Shown: piece after piece, positions 47,060 through 57,410 of the stretch
Layout: each line of letters begins with the position of its first letter
How positions within the stretch are numbered: position 1 is the stretch's first letter
Source: Cryptomeria japonica
Taxonomy: Eukaryota; Streptophyta; Pinopsida; Cupressales; Cupressaceae
DNA: 64,000 bases
Direction of reading: 5' to 3'
NCBI RefSeq assembly: GCF_030272615.1
Contig: NC_081414.1
Location: forward strand, 819,550,396-819,614,395
The notes under the pieces: model-generated
The model's database searches: none
Seen by the model: only the letters and a program-made list of their open reading frames with translations
Told to the model about the DNA's origin: nothing
Made by a program: the position numbers and the translations under genes

Positions 47060-47060
47060 A

Positions 47061-47884
47061 AAAGAAGTTTGGGGACTTCGGAAACTCAGGTTCCCGAAGT
47101 GGGGAAGACAAGGAAAGAACTTCGAAACCTCGGGGTTCCAAGGTTCCGGGAAGGAGAAAGGAGAGTAGCAGGGAACTTCGGAACCTCGAAGTTCCGGAGT
47201 TCCGGGGAACTGAAAAAGGGCTAAGGAAGGAACTTCGGAACCTCGAGGTTACGGAGTTCCGAGAGGGAAGAAGGGAAGCAAAGGAACGGAACTTCGAAAC
47301 CTCGGGGTTCCAGAGTTCCAAAGAAAGGAAGGAAGAAAGGCTAGGAGGGAACTTCGGAACCTCGGGGTTTTGAGGTTCCAGAGAAGGAAAGGGAAAGGAA
47401 CTCCGGAACCTCAGGGTTCCGGAGTTCCGAGAAAGGGAAGAAGAAGAGAAAGGAACTTCGGAACCTTGGGGTTCCAGAGTTCCGAGGAACAGAAGAGGAG
47501 GGGAAAGAAAGGGGGGAACTTCGAAAACTCAGGTTTCCGAAGTTCCTGTGAAAGAAAGGAGAGGCAGAAAAGGGAAGGAACTTAGGAACCTCGAGGTTCC
47601 GGAGTTCCGGGAAAGAAGAAAACAAAGAGGTAACTTCGAAACCTTGGGGTTCCGGAGAAGGAAAAGCGAGAGAAGGCAAAGAGAAAGAACTTCGGAACCT
47701 CAGGGTTCCGAAATTCTGGGGAAGGAAGAAAAGGCTAAGGGAGGAACTTCCTCCGAGCAAGGCAACACCTCACACTTAATGATTCTTCTGCTTTCTCCTT
47801 GACCAACTAGGGCAGCGTTGGTCGATGGATCGTATCTCTAATCGGTTCTTACTGTTGGACCAAGGGTGTCATAAAATGACAACA
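47061..47884 (-). repeat. 5' LTR of the Gypsy element, with about 12 hairpin units
   Basis: Units at 47068, 47117, 47172, 47229, 47288, 47348, 47397, 47452, 47515, 47577, 47629 (half) and 47687 (starts). Each is about 32 bp of near-perfect palindrome, GGAACTTCGGAACCTC then the inverse, separated by GA-rich spacers; spacing is 49-63 bp. Best arms are the outer GGAACTTC/GGAGTTCC and inner GGAACC/GGTTCC. Array order matches the 3' LTR copy. Confidence 0.85.
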
Positions 47885-48992
47885 AGACCTGCAATAATTT
47901 GCCAATGATTAGAATGATTTTTAACCTGTATTTTCTTCAATTTGTAAGTGTGGGGAAGACATTGTAATATTCATCCGAAAGATTTCCCCACTGCATGAAA
48001 TTCTCCAATTGCCTAAACTATTGGCTGATAACTTTACTCAAAAAAAGGAACATCATTAAAATTTGAATATAGCCAAATGAAAACACTAATAATTTTGCAA
48101 GAGTTATTTATCAATTTGGCGATTGGCTAGCATAATGCAACTTATAAGGCAAATTAACTAATGGCATGGGATTGACAAATTAAAATACCACCTTGCAAGT
48201 ATCACAAATTTGCACATCATGGATCTAAACCAGAGTTGTTGGATACTTTCCCTCCCCTACCTAGATACAACTATCTGCATAGTGGATACGAGATAAGGAT
48301 ACAACGCTCCCAGATATGGCAAAAATACTGTATCTAGATATGTCACCATTGCATCTAATGCTACATCCAGTTTAAGAGTTCCAAAACAAATTCATAAATA
48401 GCGAAAAAAAAAAAATTAGAATCCAAAGTTAAACATATTATATTATTAATCAAAATTTTAAATCACTAGAGACATAAATATAATATAAGAAAACAATAAG
48501 TGGATTCTAAAAAAGTTGAAATATACAAACGAAAACATATATGAATAAACATTTTTAGTGTAGATGTTCCATAAAAATAATCTTTAGTGTTATGTCATAA
48601 AATATTTTATGTTCTATACTTTGAGATGCATAAATAATTGAATGCACATGTATTTGTATAATTGTTGTACCCAACATATTGATATTATGTAATCTTTGAA
48701 TTTTGAAATATCCATATCTGATATAACATCGCTATCCATTACCATGTCCATTTCCATGCAATTCTGAACTAAGCCCATGTTAGTAACTCATCATGTGGAT
48801 ATCAATTTGAAGTCAATATTTTTTAGTTCAAATAAATCATACTGACCACATTGCAAGGATCACAAATTTTTCAGAAATCATGAGGATTCAAAACCATGTA
48901 AGTAATCTGTCATGTTGATGTCAATTTGAAGTCAATAATTTTTAATCCAAATAAATTATACTGACAAAAACCAAGGGCTAAATGGACGAAGT
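47885..48992. other. No gene; contains a 119-bp tandem duplication
   Basis: AT-rich. A segment beginning GTAACTCATCATGTGGAT at 48783 is repeated from 48902 with small changes (period 119 bp). No other feature seen. Confidence 0.5.
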
Positions 48993-50410
48993 ATCGGTTG
49001 GCTTGATGATGATTTTTGTAATGGATGATTTTTTGTGTTGTCATTGATGGCACATACACACACACACACATGTTCACATTGTCATAGTCATCTTAGTTAA
49101 GACAAACCTGTACTACTCCTAAGTCTAAGTCTTGCAAACCGGTATCATTTGTATAGAGAAGTCGAACCGGTATGAAGGTGTCTAACCGGTATATGCAAGA
49201 ATGACAATTGGTTTTGGTCATTTTCACTGACACCAATTTGGAGATACTGAAGAGATCAATAAGGAGGCAAATAGAGGACAATCGGTCTATGAGTTGGAAG
49301 AGGTTAACACTCAACCGGTATCGGTGTTCCAACCAGTTTCACTGGTTGCGTGATGAGTTATCTCCAACCGACAGATTTGGCAGTGATCTATGATGTGTTA
49401 TGAAAAATTGTCCAGATACATTGAACCTAGGAAATTGTGATGAGGTTCCTGAGCTGACATGAAATCTAATGTCTAGAATGACAATTGGTTTTAGTCATTT
49501 TCACTGACACCAATTTGGAGATACTGAAGAGATCAATAAGGAGGCAAATAGAGGACAATCGGTCTATGAGTTGGAAGAGGTTAACACTCAACCGGTATCA
49601 GTGTTCCAACCAGTTTCACTGATTGCGTGATGAGTTATCTCCAACCGACAGATTTGGCAGTGATCTATGATGTGTTATGAAAGATTGTCCAGATACATTG
49701 AACCTAGGAAATTGTGATGAGGTTCCTGAGCTGACATGAAATCTAATGTCTATAAAAAGACACTGTGATGAACTATTTTGTAATGCAAGATACAAGTGTT
49801 GTTATGAGTTAGAATTGATGCGATTTATTGAAGGAATTGCAGAGTATGTCGGTGATGCAATACTGAGTGAGCATAAGAGGATCTATACAAGCAAGATGTG
49901 CTATTTCTAGATCATACCACCTGTTGTTTTCTAATCACTACAACAGCTAAATCCCCTAACCGGGTAAGCTCTAACAAGCTTCATTGTACAAATCCTCTAA
50001 CCAGTTGATCCATTAGTTTGGGTTTGAAATCCTCTACCAAGGTTACTCCTAACAGGGTACTACCTTCAACCGAGTATAGCTCCTAACAGGGCTTTGGGAT
50101 CTTTAACAGAATTCGCTCCTAGCAAAGCACTTTGTAGGCCTTAACCGGTCAGTTACCTATTTCTGCAGATAGTTAACTTGTGAGTTCTATCTCACCGTGG
50201 TTTTTCCCAGTTGGATTTTCCACGTATAAACACTTGTGTTATGGTGGATGTTTTACTTGTTGTGGATGCTTTTATAACACTTTGGATTGTATGCAAAGTC
50301 TTAAGTAAACTGGTCAATTGTTTTTACCGGTTTGTGTTTAAAGTGTTATTCTTTTTGCTATCACTGATTCACCCCCCCCCCCCCCCTCTCGGTGCTTTAT
50401 AAGTCTATCA
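48993..50410 (+). mobile_element. 5' LTR of a Copia-type element (left limit approximate)
   Basis: The right end is fixed by CA at 50410, two bases before a tRNA-Met primer site. The left end is placed near 48993 because TGTTGTCATTGATG at about 49035 aligns with 51493 in the 3' LTR-like segment. A TATA box (CTATAAAAAG) lies at 49750. The LTR contains many ACCGGT-type motifs, an AC dinucleotide run (49054-49069), a 277-bp tandem duplication and a long C run (50370-50386). Confidence 0.65.
49198..49751 (+). repeat. 277-bp tandem duplication inside the Copia LTR
   Basis: 49198-49474 and 49475-49751 are nearly identical (about four differences seen by eye). Only the second copy is followed directly by the TATA box at 49750. 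The duplicated block ends just upstream of the promoter. Confidence 0.9.
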
Positions 50411-50412
50411 AT

Positions 50413-50424
50413 TGGTATCAGAGC
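50413..50424 (+). promoter_or_regulatory. Primer binding site (initiator tRNA-Met)
   Basis: TGGTATCAGAGC, exact classic Copia site, two bases after the LTR end. Confidence 0.9.
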
Positions 50425-50474
50425 CTAACTTCCTTAAGGCTTAATCGCTTGGAAGGAAACCCTAAAGCCATTAT

Positions 50475-51280
50475 GAGGGATATGAGTTATAGAGAGATGG
50501 CTAGAGTGCTTGATGCAACCAAGGAAGAGCTTGAAACCCTGAGAGGCAGATTTAAAGCTTCATAAGTTAAGAGGAGAGAGCTAACTGAGCAACTATTGGA
50601 GATCTTTGACAACAGTTCTTCAGATGAGGCCAACATTGATGCACTGGCTAAAGAAGTGGAGAAACTGAATGGTGAAAAGCTAAATCTAAGGAGAGAACTT
50701 GAAGCCCTAACAATACGTATGAGTCAAGAACTTGAAGCAAGGAGGGCAGCTAAAGACCTAATCAAAGAGAGAGATCATGAGATTTCTAAGATCAAGCAGG
50801 AGAATGCAACTTTGCATGAACATTGGCATGAGGAGAAGGAAGAGAAAGAAGCATTACAATTAGATCTTGAAATGGCAATGTCTCTTAGAGACTCTTTCAA
50901 AGCATAATGAAGATCTTTCCAAAGAGCTTACCGAAGCTAATGGGAAGCTTGAAAAATTCAATAAGAGTTCCTCTATGCTGAATGAACAGATCCAATCTCA
51001 GAGGATGAAAGGTGACACATCTGGACTAGGATTCAATACATCTGAGAAAGGAGAATCTTCTGGTACCAAGAGCAACATGCACAAAGGGAAAACTGCTCCT
51101 AAGGCTAAGAAGCCTACCGGTAAGAAGGCTTTCAAACCTATTTGCTTTATCTGTCACAAACCTGGACATACTGCTAATGTGTGTAGAAGCAGATCTAATG
51201 AGAACACAGGCTATAATGTTAACACTAGATATGTGTCTAGAAAATTTGAAAGTTATTGTTACACATGCAACATGTATTGA
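50475..51280 (+). pseudogene. Copia-type gag without pol
   Basis: A frame starting MRDMSYREMARVLDAT (50475) meets a stop at about 50562, continues as a long charged coiled-coil-like stretch (50596-50907), then shifts to a frame (50867-51280) that ends in a lysine-rich segment and a zinc knuckle CFICHKPGHTANVC (CX2CX4HX4C, 51151). No protease, integrase or RT follows: a polypurine tract and LTR-like sequence begin at 51441. The element therefore resembles a gag-only (TR-GAG type) retrotransposon that needs a partner for replication. It carries at least one stop and one frameshift. Confidence 0.75.
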
Positions 51281-51440
51281 CAGAGAGAAGAACTGTAGCC
51301 AGTTACCAGCTAAAGGCATGAAGACTCAGTTGAAGGAGAGTACAAGGAAAAATGTAAACCAAGATTCCTATACCTGTGTATGTGCATTACTCTCAATCAT
51401 CACAATCAAAGGGTATTGATATTTGTATTGCCATCAATGC

Positions 51441-51537
51441 CAAAGTGGGAGATTGTTGGCATTACATGAAGCTTGCATTAATAAAGTATAAGTGTTGTCA
51501 TTGATGTCAATTGCAACCGGTAGTGATGCAGTAATGC
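51441..51537 (+). mobile_element. Polypurine tract and start of 3' LTR of the Copia-type element
   Basis: CAAAGTGGGAGA (51441-51452) is a typical Copia polypurine tract, followed by TGTTGGCATTACATG (51454). The LTR-like sequence is similar to 49035 only for a short stretch (TGTTGTCATTGATG) before the fold-back begins, so the 3' LTR is diverged or rearranged. Confidence 0.6.
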
Positions 51538-52023
51538 AACTGGTATTACTATGGAAGCAGAGAGATCAACCGGTATTACTATTGAAGCAGAGATATCAAC
51601 CGGTAACCCTAACCTGTTGATATGTCGAACCCTACGCGATGGAGCTTGGTGAATCGGTTGTGTTGATCTATGATCGAATGGTGATCGGAGATGATTATGC
51701 CACATATGCATGATGCAAATCTTAAAATTTTCATAGGTTTGCTTTAAGATCTGATCACAACAATTACAACAATTAAATCCCTTAACCTCCAACGATGAAG
51801 GAAGGTATCCTAAAATTTTTAACCTATGAAAATTTTAAGATTTGCATCATGCATATGTGGCATAATCATCTTTGATCACCATTCGATCATAGATCAACAC
51901 AACCCATTCACCAAGCTCCATCGGTTAGGGTTCAGCATATCAACAGGTTAGGGTTACCGGTTGATCTCTCTGCTTCAATAGTAATACCAGTTGATCTCTC
52001 TGCTTCAATAGTAATACCGGTTT
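51538..52023. repeat. Long inverted repeat (two 203-bp arms, 80-bp loop)
   Basis: Arms 51538-51740 and 51821-52023 are inverted and close to identical over their length. The inner end is TTTCATAGGTTT/AACCTATGAAA; the outer end has GGTATTACTAT-type blocks that are themselves duplicated within each arm. Sequence flavour (ACCGGT, GATCAACCGG) is that of the Copia LTR, so it may be two LTR pieces in inverted order. A transcript would form a long hairpin. Confidence 0.85.
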
Positions 52024-53118
52024 AATTCCAATAATTCCTGGACACTTTATGCAGCAACCTGCCTGGATCCTCAGGGACCAAAACTAGTACATTACAATAG
52101 AATTTAATGTTGTTGTTGTCACATTACAAAAAGTAAGGCATGTCCCCGTTGTGACCTCCTGAAAAGGTAATGTATATTATAAGGGTAAAGTATTTATGGA
52201 AGAAGGCTCCAGTTGTGACCTTATGAAATGATCAGCCATATTCTAGATATGAATTATTTGTGGAAGAAGGCCCTAGTTGTCACCTTGTGAGATTATCAAA
52301 GGAGAAAATGAACTCAAGAGACAATGTGACTTGGAATGAAAATTGTGTAAATCCTTGGGTGGGGGAGCCTTGCAGGACATGATGAAAGTCATATTAAAGC
52401 CATTTTTTTGAATCATGTGAACTCTCGTTTCTAACAGAAAGTCAATAACAATCATGTTAGATTCATTATATCAAAGAGTAGGATCTTTACACCCCAGAAA
52501 TTTCCTTAGCAAACAGTCATTATGTTAAAGAGTGGGATATCTTTACACTTCATAAGTTTCCTTAGCACACAGTCCTTATGTTAAAGAGTGGGTTATTTTT
52601 AAACTTCGGAAGTTTCCATAGCAAACAGTCATTATGTCAAAGAGTGGGGATGTATTTACACTTCATAAGTTTCCTTATCAAAAATTGGACAGTTGTATTG
52701 CAACTCTAATAGAGTAGCACATAAGATTAAGTATTTAGAAGCAGAAACCAGGTTTAAAAAACTTGAATTGCTCAGGGGATCAAAAAGATTTCTAAGTACT
52801 AGAATTTTCAAAAACAACTAAATAAATTTCTATAGGAATTAAAAGGTCCAGATTTAGCCGGACTTGAAACAGATCTGTTCAGATTTGGTAACTACGTGCA
52901 GAAGCTTCTAGTGATGCATGGTTTTGGATTGCAGGTATAAGACAAGAATCGACAAGAAAATCAGTTAAAAGAAGCAAGCACAGTACAAGGTGATAGGTAA
53001 TAGCGATGGAAGGTAAGAGTTATACTTATTTTCATGCTATAGTAGAGCTGAATCATTTTATATATTTGTAGTGTAATAACTCTAAATTTTCAATTTGATT
53101 TTTTGTTATATGGCTGAA
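52024..53118. other. No gene; contains a four-unit tandem repeat
   Basis: Unique-looking AT-rich sequence apart from the tandem repeat at 52473-52684. Possible intron sequence of the bZIP gene. Confidence 0.4.
52473..52684 (+). repeat. Four tandem units of 54-56 bp
   Basis: AAAGAGTRGG recurs at 52473, 52527, 52583 and 52639, each followed by TTTACACTT-like and AAGTTTCCTTAGC-like blocks. Confidence 0.8.
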
Positions 53119-54329
53119 TGTAATGTCCCCACTTTGAAATAGAATTTATTGGCAAATAATAATAATAATAAAATTAAAATTCACAAGAATAAAAATAAAA
53201 TTAAAATTAAGATATAAAAGATTATTATTAAAATTTAATTAAGTTAATGAATGATCAAAAGACATGGACTGAAAAGTTGTGACTCCCTCAACATGAGATA
53301 TAAAAGGGAGGAAAGTTAAGAGAAAAAAAAAAGGCACTGGAGGAAATAAGAAAGAAATCGGGAGAATAATATCTCACACAACAGAAGTAACTCAGACCAC
53401 CGCAGCAATTGTAAGTTGCCTCTAAGCCATGAGAAAGACTCCAGGTATTATCTGATACACTAATTATGTTCTGTAACAAACAGTACCACTCAGCAAGAAT
53501 TAGAATAAATTTAATCTTGTTCACAACAACCTATGGGTTAGGTATTGTTACCATTCACTTGCCAACTACGATCTCTGTTCTATTGTGAGTCTGAATATTG
53601 TTCACTTGTTATTTATGATTGTAGACACATAAAAATTTCCATTAATTTGTCTGCATTTAATTTCAAATTTCTTCGAACATCGGGCAAGCCCTTATTATTA
53701 CACACTATTATTCTCCATAATTCATCATTCATAATTTCCATATTTTATTATATTATTATTAATATATTACCATTTATCCATTAAATTTATTAAATAAAAC
53801 ATTTATCATATTCATTTATACGCCTTCATGCATTCACCTTATATACATTTATCTATTTATTTAATAAAACCCTTAAATATCCCCTCCTACCACTTACCAT
53901 TTCCCATTTACCACTCATCTTCCCTATACCACTCATTTTGCATTATCCCATATTCATCCCACAACATGAACTCGCCTGGAGAAAATCTATTTAAACCAAG
54001 CCCCTCTCTCTTATTGGGGCATCTCATCTTTATGCGTCGAACTTATGTCAGTTTGTATTCTTCAACATCTTGGCACTTCATTTTCTTTAGCTCCCTTTGC
54101 ATCAATCATCTTGAATCTCCAAAAAACCATAGCTTCTTGTGTGTGCTTCTGAAAGCAATATTATCTACATAAAATCTTGGTTTAAGGAGTGCAATGGAAT
54201 GGATCATGTAACATGCATGTGTGTTTCTTTGTTTATTTTGGCTTTGCATGTGTGTGTTGCAGGTACTTCATTGTTGGATGTTGGAAGAATCTAAATCCAT
54301 GATTTAGTTTCCCATTTCCTCCATCTACA
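53119..54329 (+). mobile_element. 5' LTR of a Tat-like Gypsy element (1,211 bp)
   Basis: Starts TGTAATGTCCCC and ends CATCTACA (TG...CA), followed after two bases by a primer binding site. A TATA-like box CTATTTAAACC (53988-53998) is in a suitable position. Open frames within it are AT-rich and not genes. Confidence 0.75.
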
Positions 54330-54331
54330 AT

Positions 54332-54349
54332 TGGCACGCCCGGTGGGAC
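54332..54349 (+). promoter_or_regulatory. Primer binding site of the Tat-like element
   Basis: TGGCACGCCCGGTGGGAC, nearly identical to the site of the Gypsy at 47042. Probably complementary to a tRNA 3' end (tRNA-Arg suspected). Confidence 0.8.
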
Positions 54350-57300
54350 AGCTGATGTCCTTTTGGTAATCCAGTTTTCGTCTGATAGAAGTAGTTTGCC
54401 TATGCTTTTGCAGGTCATGAATGCATTTCCTTAAACGATTTATGTGCTTATCCATGATATAGAAGGTTTGCATGCCTTTCTTATGCTCCCATGGTTTGAT
54501 ACGATGGAAGTAATGATGGCAAAAGGTTGTGGTATTGTGTTTCACAATTTTACTGCATTCTTGACAAAATCCATTTTGAGTGTTTTTGCAGTCATTATTT
54601 GATGGTTTTCAAAAACTCTTTCAACAAATTTAGTTTGTGCATTGATCGCAATCAGAGGATATTTTCTTCATAGCATACTGTTGAATGCATTTTCTATAAC
54701 TTGCAATAGTTTGATTTCAGGAAATGGCAGTGCCTTGAAGCATTCTTCCAAATACATTTGCAGATTTGAAACACTCGACATGATTAATAAGATTCAGATT
54801 GCATTCAAAGTGATCAAATCTGCATTTAACTTGATTCATTTGATGTCTTCGTAGCCTTTTCAAATAGTCTGGACACCTTTTCAATCTGGTTTTGGTGCTT
54901 GCCTTGGAGTTTTTGAAAAGAAAAGAAAAACATTTCAAGTTTTTCTTGTTTGGTGCATTTACTGCCATTGATGTATTTCATAAGACCATTTCTTAAAATA
55001 GTTCATGCATTCAAGCTTCTGTCAGCTCCTCCTATAACAACGCATTTGGTCTATCCTTCCTCTTTTTTTGACATGCAAAATCAGTCTGCACAAAAAAAAA
55101 AAAAAAAAACTGAATCTGCCTGAAATGTTTTACGTTTTCCTTTTGCTATTCACGACAAATCCATTTTGGGCATACCATGAAATCATTCTGTGTTTGCTTT
55201 CATTTCCCACGTGAGAGCCTTTCTTAAAATTTTAAGATCTCATTTTAAAAAGATAGCCTTTCTTAAGATTTTAAGATCTTATTTTAAAAAGCATATCTTT
55301 TAATTTAGTTCACGTATAGTCTTAGTTTTTATTTTTTTAGCTTTTAGTTTTTTATCTTTTAATCTAGATTTTTAGTTAAGTTTTTAGATTAAATTAGTTT
55401 TTAATTAGATTATACTTTAGTTAAGTTTAGATTACATTAGTTTTTTTTAATTAGATTAGATTTTAGTTAAGTTTTCATTAAATTAGTTTTTAATTAGATT
55501 GGATTTTAATTGAGTTGATTTTAAATTAGTTTAGATTTTTAATTTTTTTTTTTATTGTAAATTAGTTTAGATTTTTCTAATTGTTAAATAGTTTAGATTT
55601 TTAAGTTGTTAGTTGTTCATTATTGGGTGTGATATTTATTTATTTATTTATTTTTATTTTTATTTTTTTCAAGTGTGATTGTTTTGGTTTTGGGGATTAA
55701 TCTTTTGACTTTTTGTCTTGTGTAGGGCATCTCTTTTTCGTGTGTTGAAGACATAATTTTGAAAACTACTAATGTCATTTTGATGCAGGACGCATGTCGA
55801 AGAAATGGTGATCTGAAACAAATTGTTTGATTTTTTAGCTTAGATCACATTTTGAATTGGTGCTTTAAAATTAACCAGTGTCTTTCGTGTTTTGAGCATT
55901 AGGCTCTTTTGTGTTTACCTTTTAGAGGGCCTGCCTCCCGAGAAGCCCTTAAGGCTCGGTGAGAGGGAACGACCCAAGTGGTAACGGGCTAAAGCCAAGC
56001 TCTTCCGAACCACTATAAATAAATGTGTTTCTGACGAAAGTTGCAAGCAACGAGTGTTGATTAGTTCATACCGACGGCATGTCTCCCCATAAACCCTATA
56101 GAGCGCAACCTCTATAGGCTGGGAGCCTTCCTTAATGGAGCGTACGCCGCCGCATGTATGGCCACTCAAACAGATGCCCTTACTAGACACCTTTTGTGTT
56201 AGAAGCCAAAAACTTTCTAGTTGTTGACGCAGGAGGTTGGACCTCTAAAGCGGCTCACATTCTTACGGTTCTTAGTAGAGATACAAAGTTCACCATGGGG
56301 AGTTTTCGTGGGAACTGATGCTTGGCTGCCCCAAAGAAGTGAGTGCCGAGGGTGGAGCCAGTGGGGTCAAGCATCTAAGTATCCACTCTGAATTGTGTAG
56401 CTCGGGGTAACCCCCAAGTGAGATTCAACAACTATTGTCCTGGCCAGCCTTAGGATTGTGCTTGAATGTGTTTTTATTGTAAAATCAAACAAACATTATG
56501 TCTGCCATGTTTTCTGAATGTGTGCACAAACAAACAAGAACATTTCATAATCAACACCACACTTGAAATTGAAACACTTTACAAAAACCTTGGTCTAAGC
56601 TTTGAAGTATCCATCCACATTGTAAAACAACATTGTCCTTGAAACATTGAACTTGTGTTCTCAAAACAATCATTTCAAATCTCTTGAGACATCGCTTTTG
56701 AAGTTCTGATCTTTTAGGTCCTCACATAGTCCCATCATTCTAGTTTCCCATACCCTCTTTGATCCTTGCATAGTCTTCACCTAGTTGCACCTTTCATCCT
56801 TGCATATCTTATTTAATCATACCTAGTCTTTGCATAATCCCCTTGGATCATACCCATAATCTTTGCATAGCCTTCCATCATTACTTTTAGGACATAACCT
56901 TAAACCTTGCACAAGTTCATTAGGTCATTTCATCATTGGTCCTAGCATTTCATTATTATTTGCATACCAAAATCCAAAAAAAAAAATCAAAAATCCAAAA
57001 AAACCAAAAACATTGCTTGCACTTAGGATTTCTCATCTTAGGTCTGACATCAAATTTTTATCATCAATCCCCCTTATCAATTGAGGTGCATATCATAGCG
57101 CAACTCAAACCTCACATTGCAAATATTTTCAGGCCTAGAGTATCCTTAGTCCTTGCATCAAACATCCTCATATCTCATTTAGGGTTTAGTTGCACATCAC
57201 TTTCCTATCATATACATCGCATTTTGCATCAATCCTTTAGCACATTCCCATCTCAATCATGTCACATAGATTACATTTTTACATTGATCCTTATCACATC

Positions 57301-57410
57301 CTAATCTCACTCATATCATATAGTTCCCCCCTTTGCACTTTAGGGTTCACATCATATCTAGAGTCTCATACATTGTCCTAGGTCAAAGATCAGAACTATC
57401 ATAAATATCC
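54350..57410 (+). other. Long leader of the Tat-like element
   Basis: Three kilobases between primer site and gag ORF. It has T-rich degenerate repeats (55300-55660, variants of TTTTAATTAGATT) and a GC-rich block at 55915-56440 that looks constrained and structured (short inverted pairs such as AACCTCTATAGGCT with neighbours). From about 56700 to 57400 is a stretch built on CATAGTC/CTTGCAT motifs. The minus-strand open frame at 55915-56190 is not a recognised gene. Very long leaders are common in Tat/Ogre elements. Confidence 0.55.

Larger units (their letters stand above)
39843..47884 (-). mobile_element. Nearly full-length Gypsy element (about 8.0 kb)
   Basis: The two LTRs (39843-40651 and 47061-47884) are collinear and both start TGTTGTCATT on the minus strand. 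Between them, in order on the minus strand, are a primer binding site, gag, protease, an archaeal-type RNase H, RT, RNase H and integrase. Only a few frameshifts and stops interrupt the frames, so insertion was relatively recent. The LTR 3' end reads CTTCTTT rather than CA, and I found no matching target duplication (flanks GCCAG and AGACC), so the outer ends need checking. Confidence 0.85.

Noticed and set aside
39843-47884. Target-site duplication for the nearly full-length Gypsy
   Set aside because: Flanks do not match with the LTR limits used here; I do not claim one.
49054-49069. AC microsatellite
   Set aside because: Real but short and ordinary; noted only within the LTR description.
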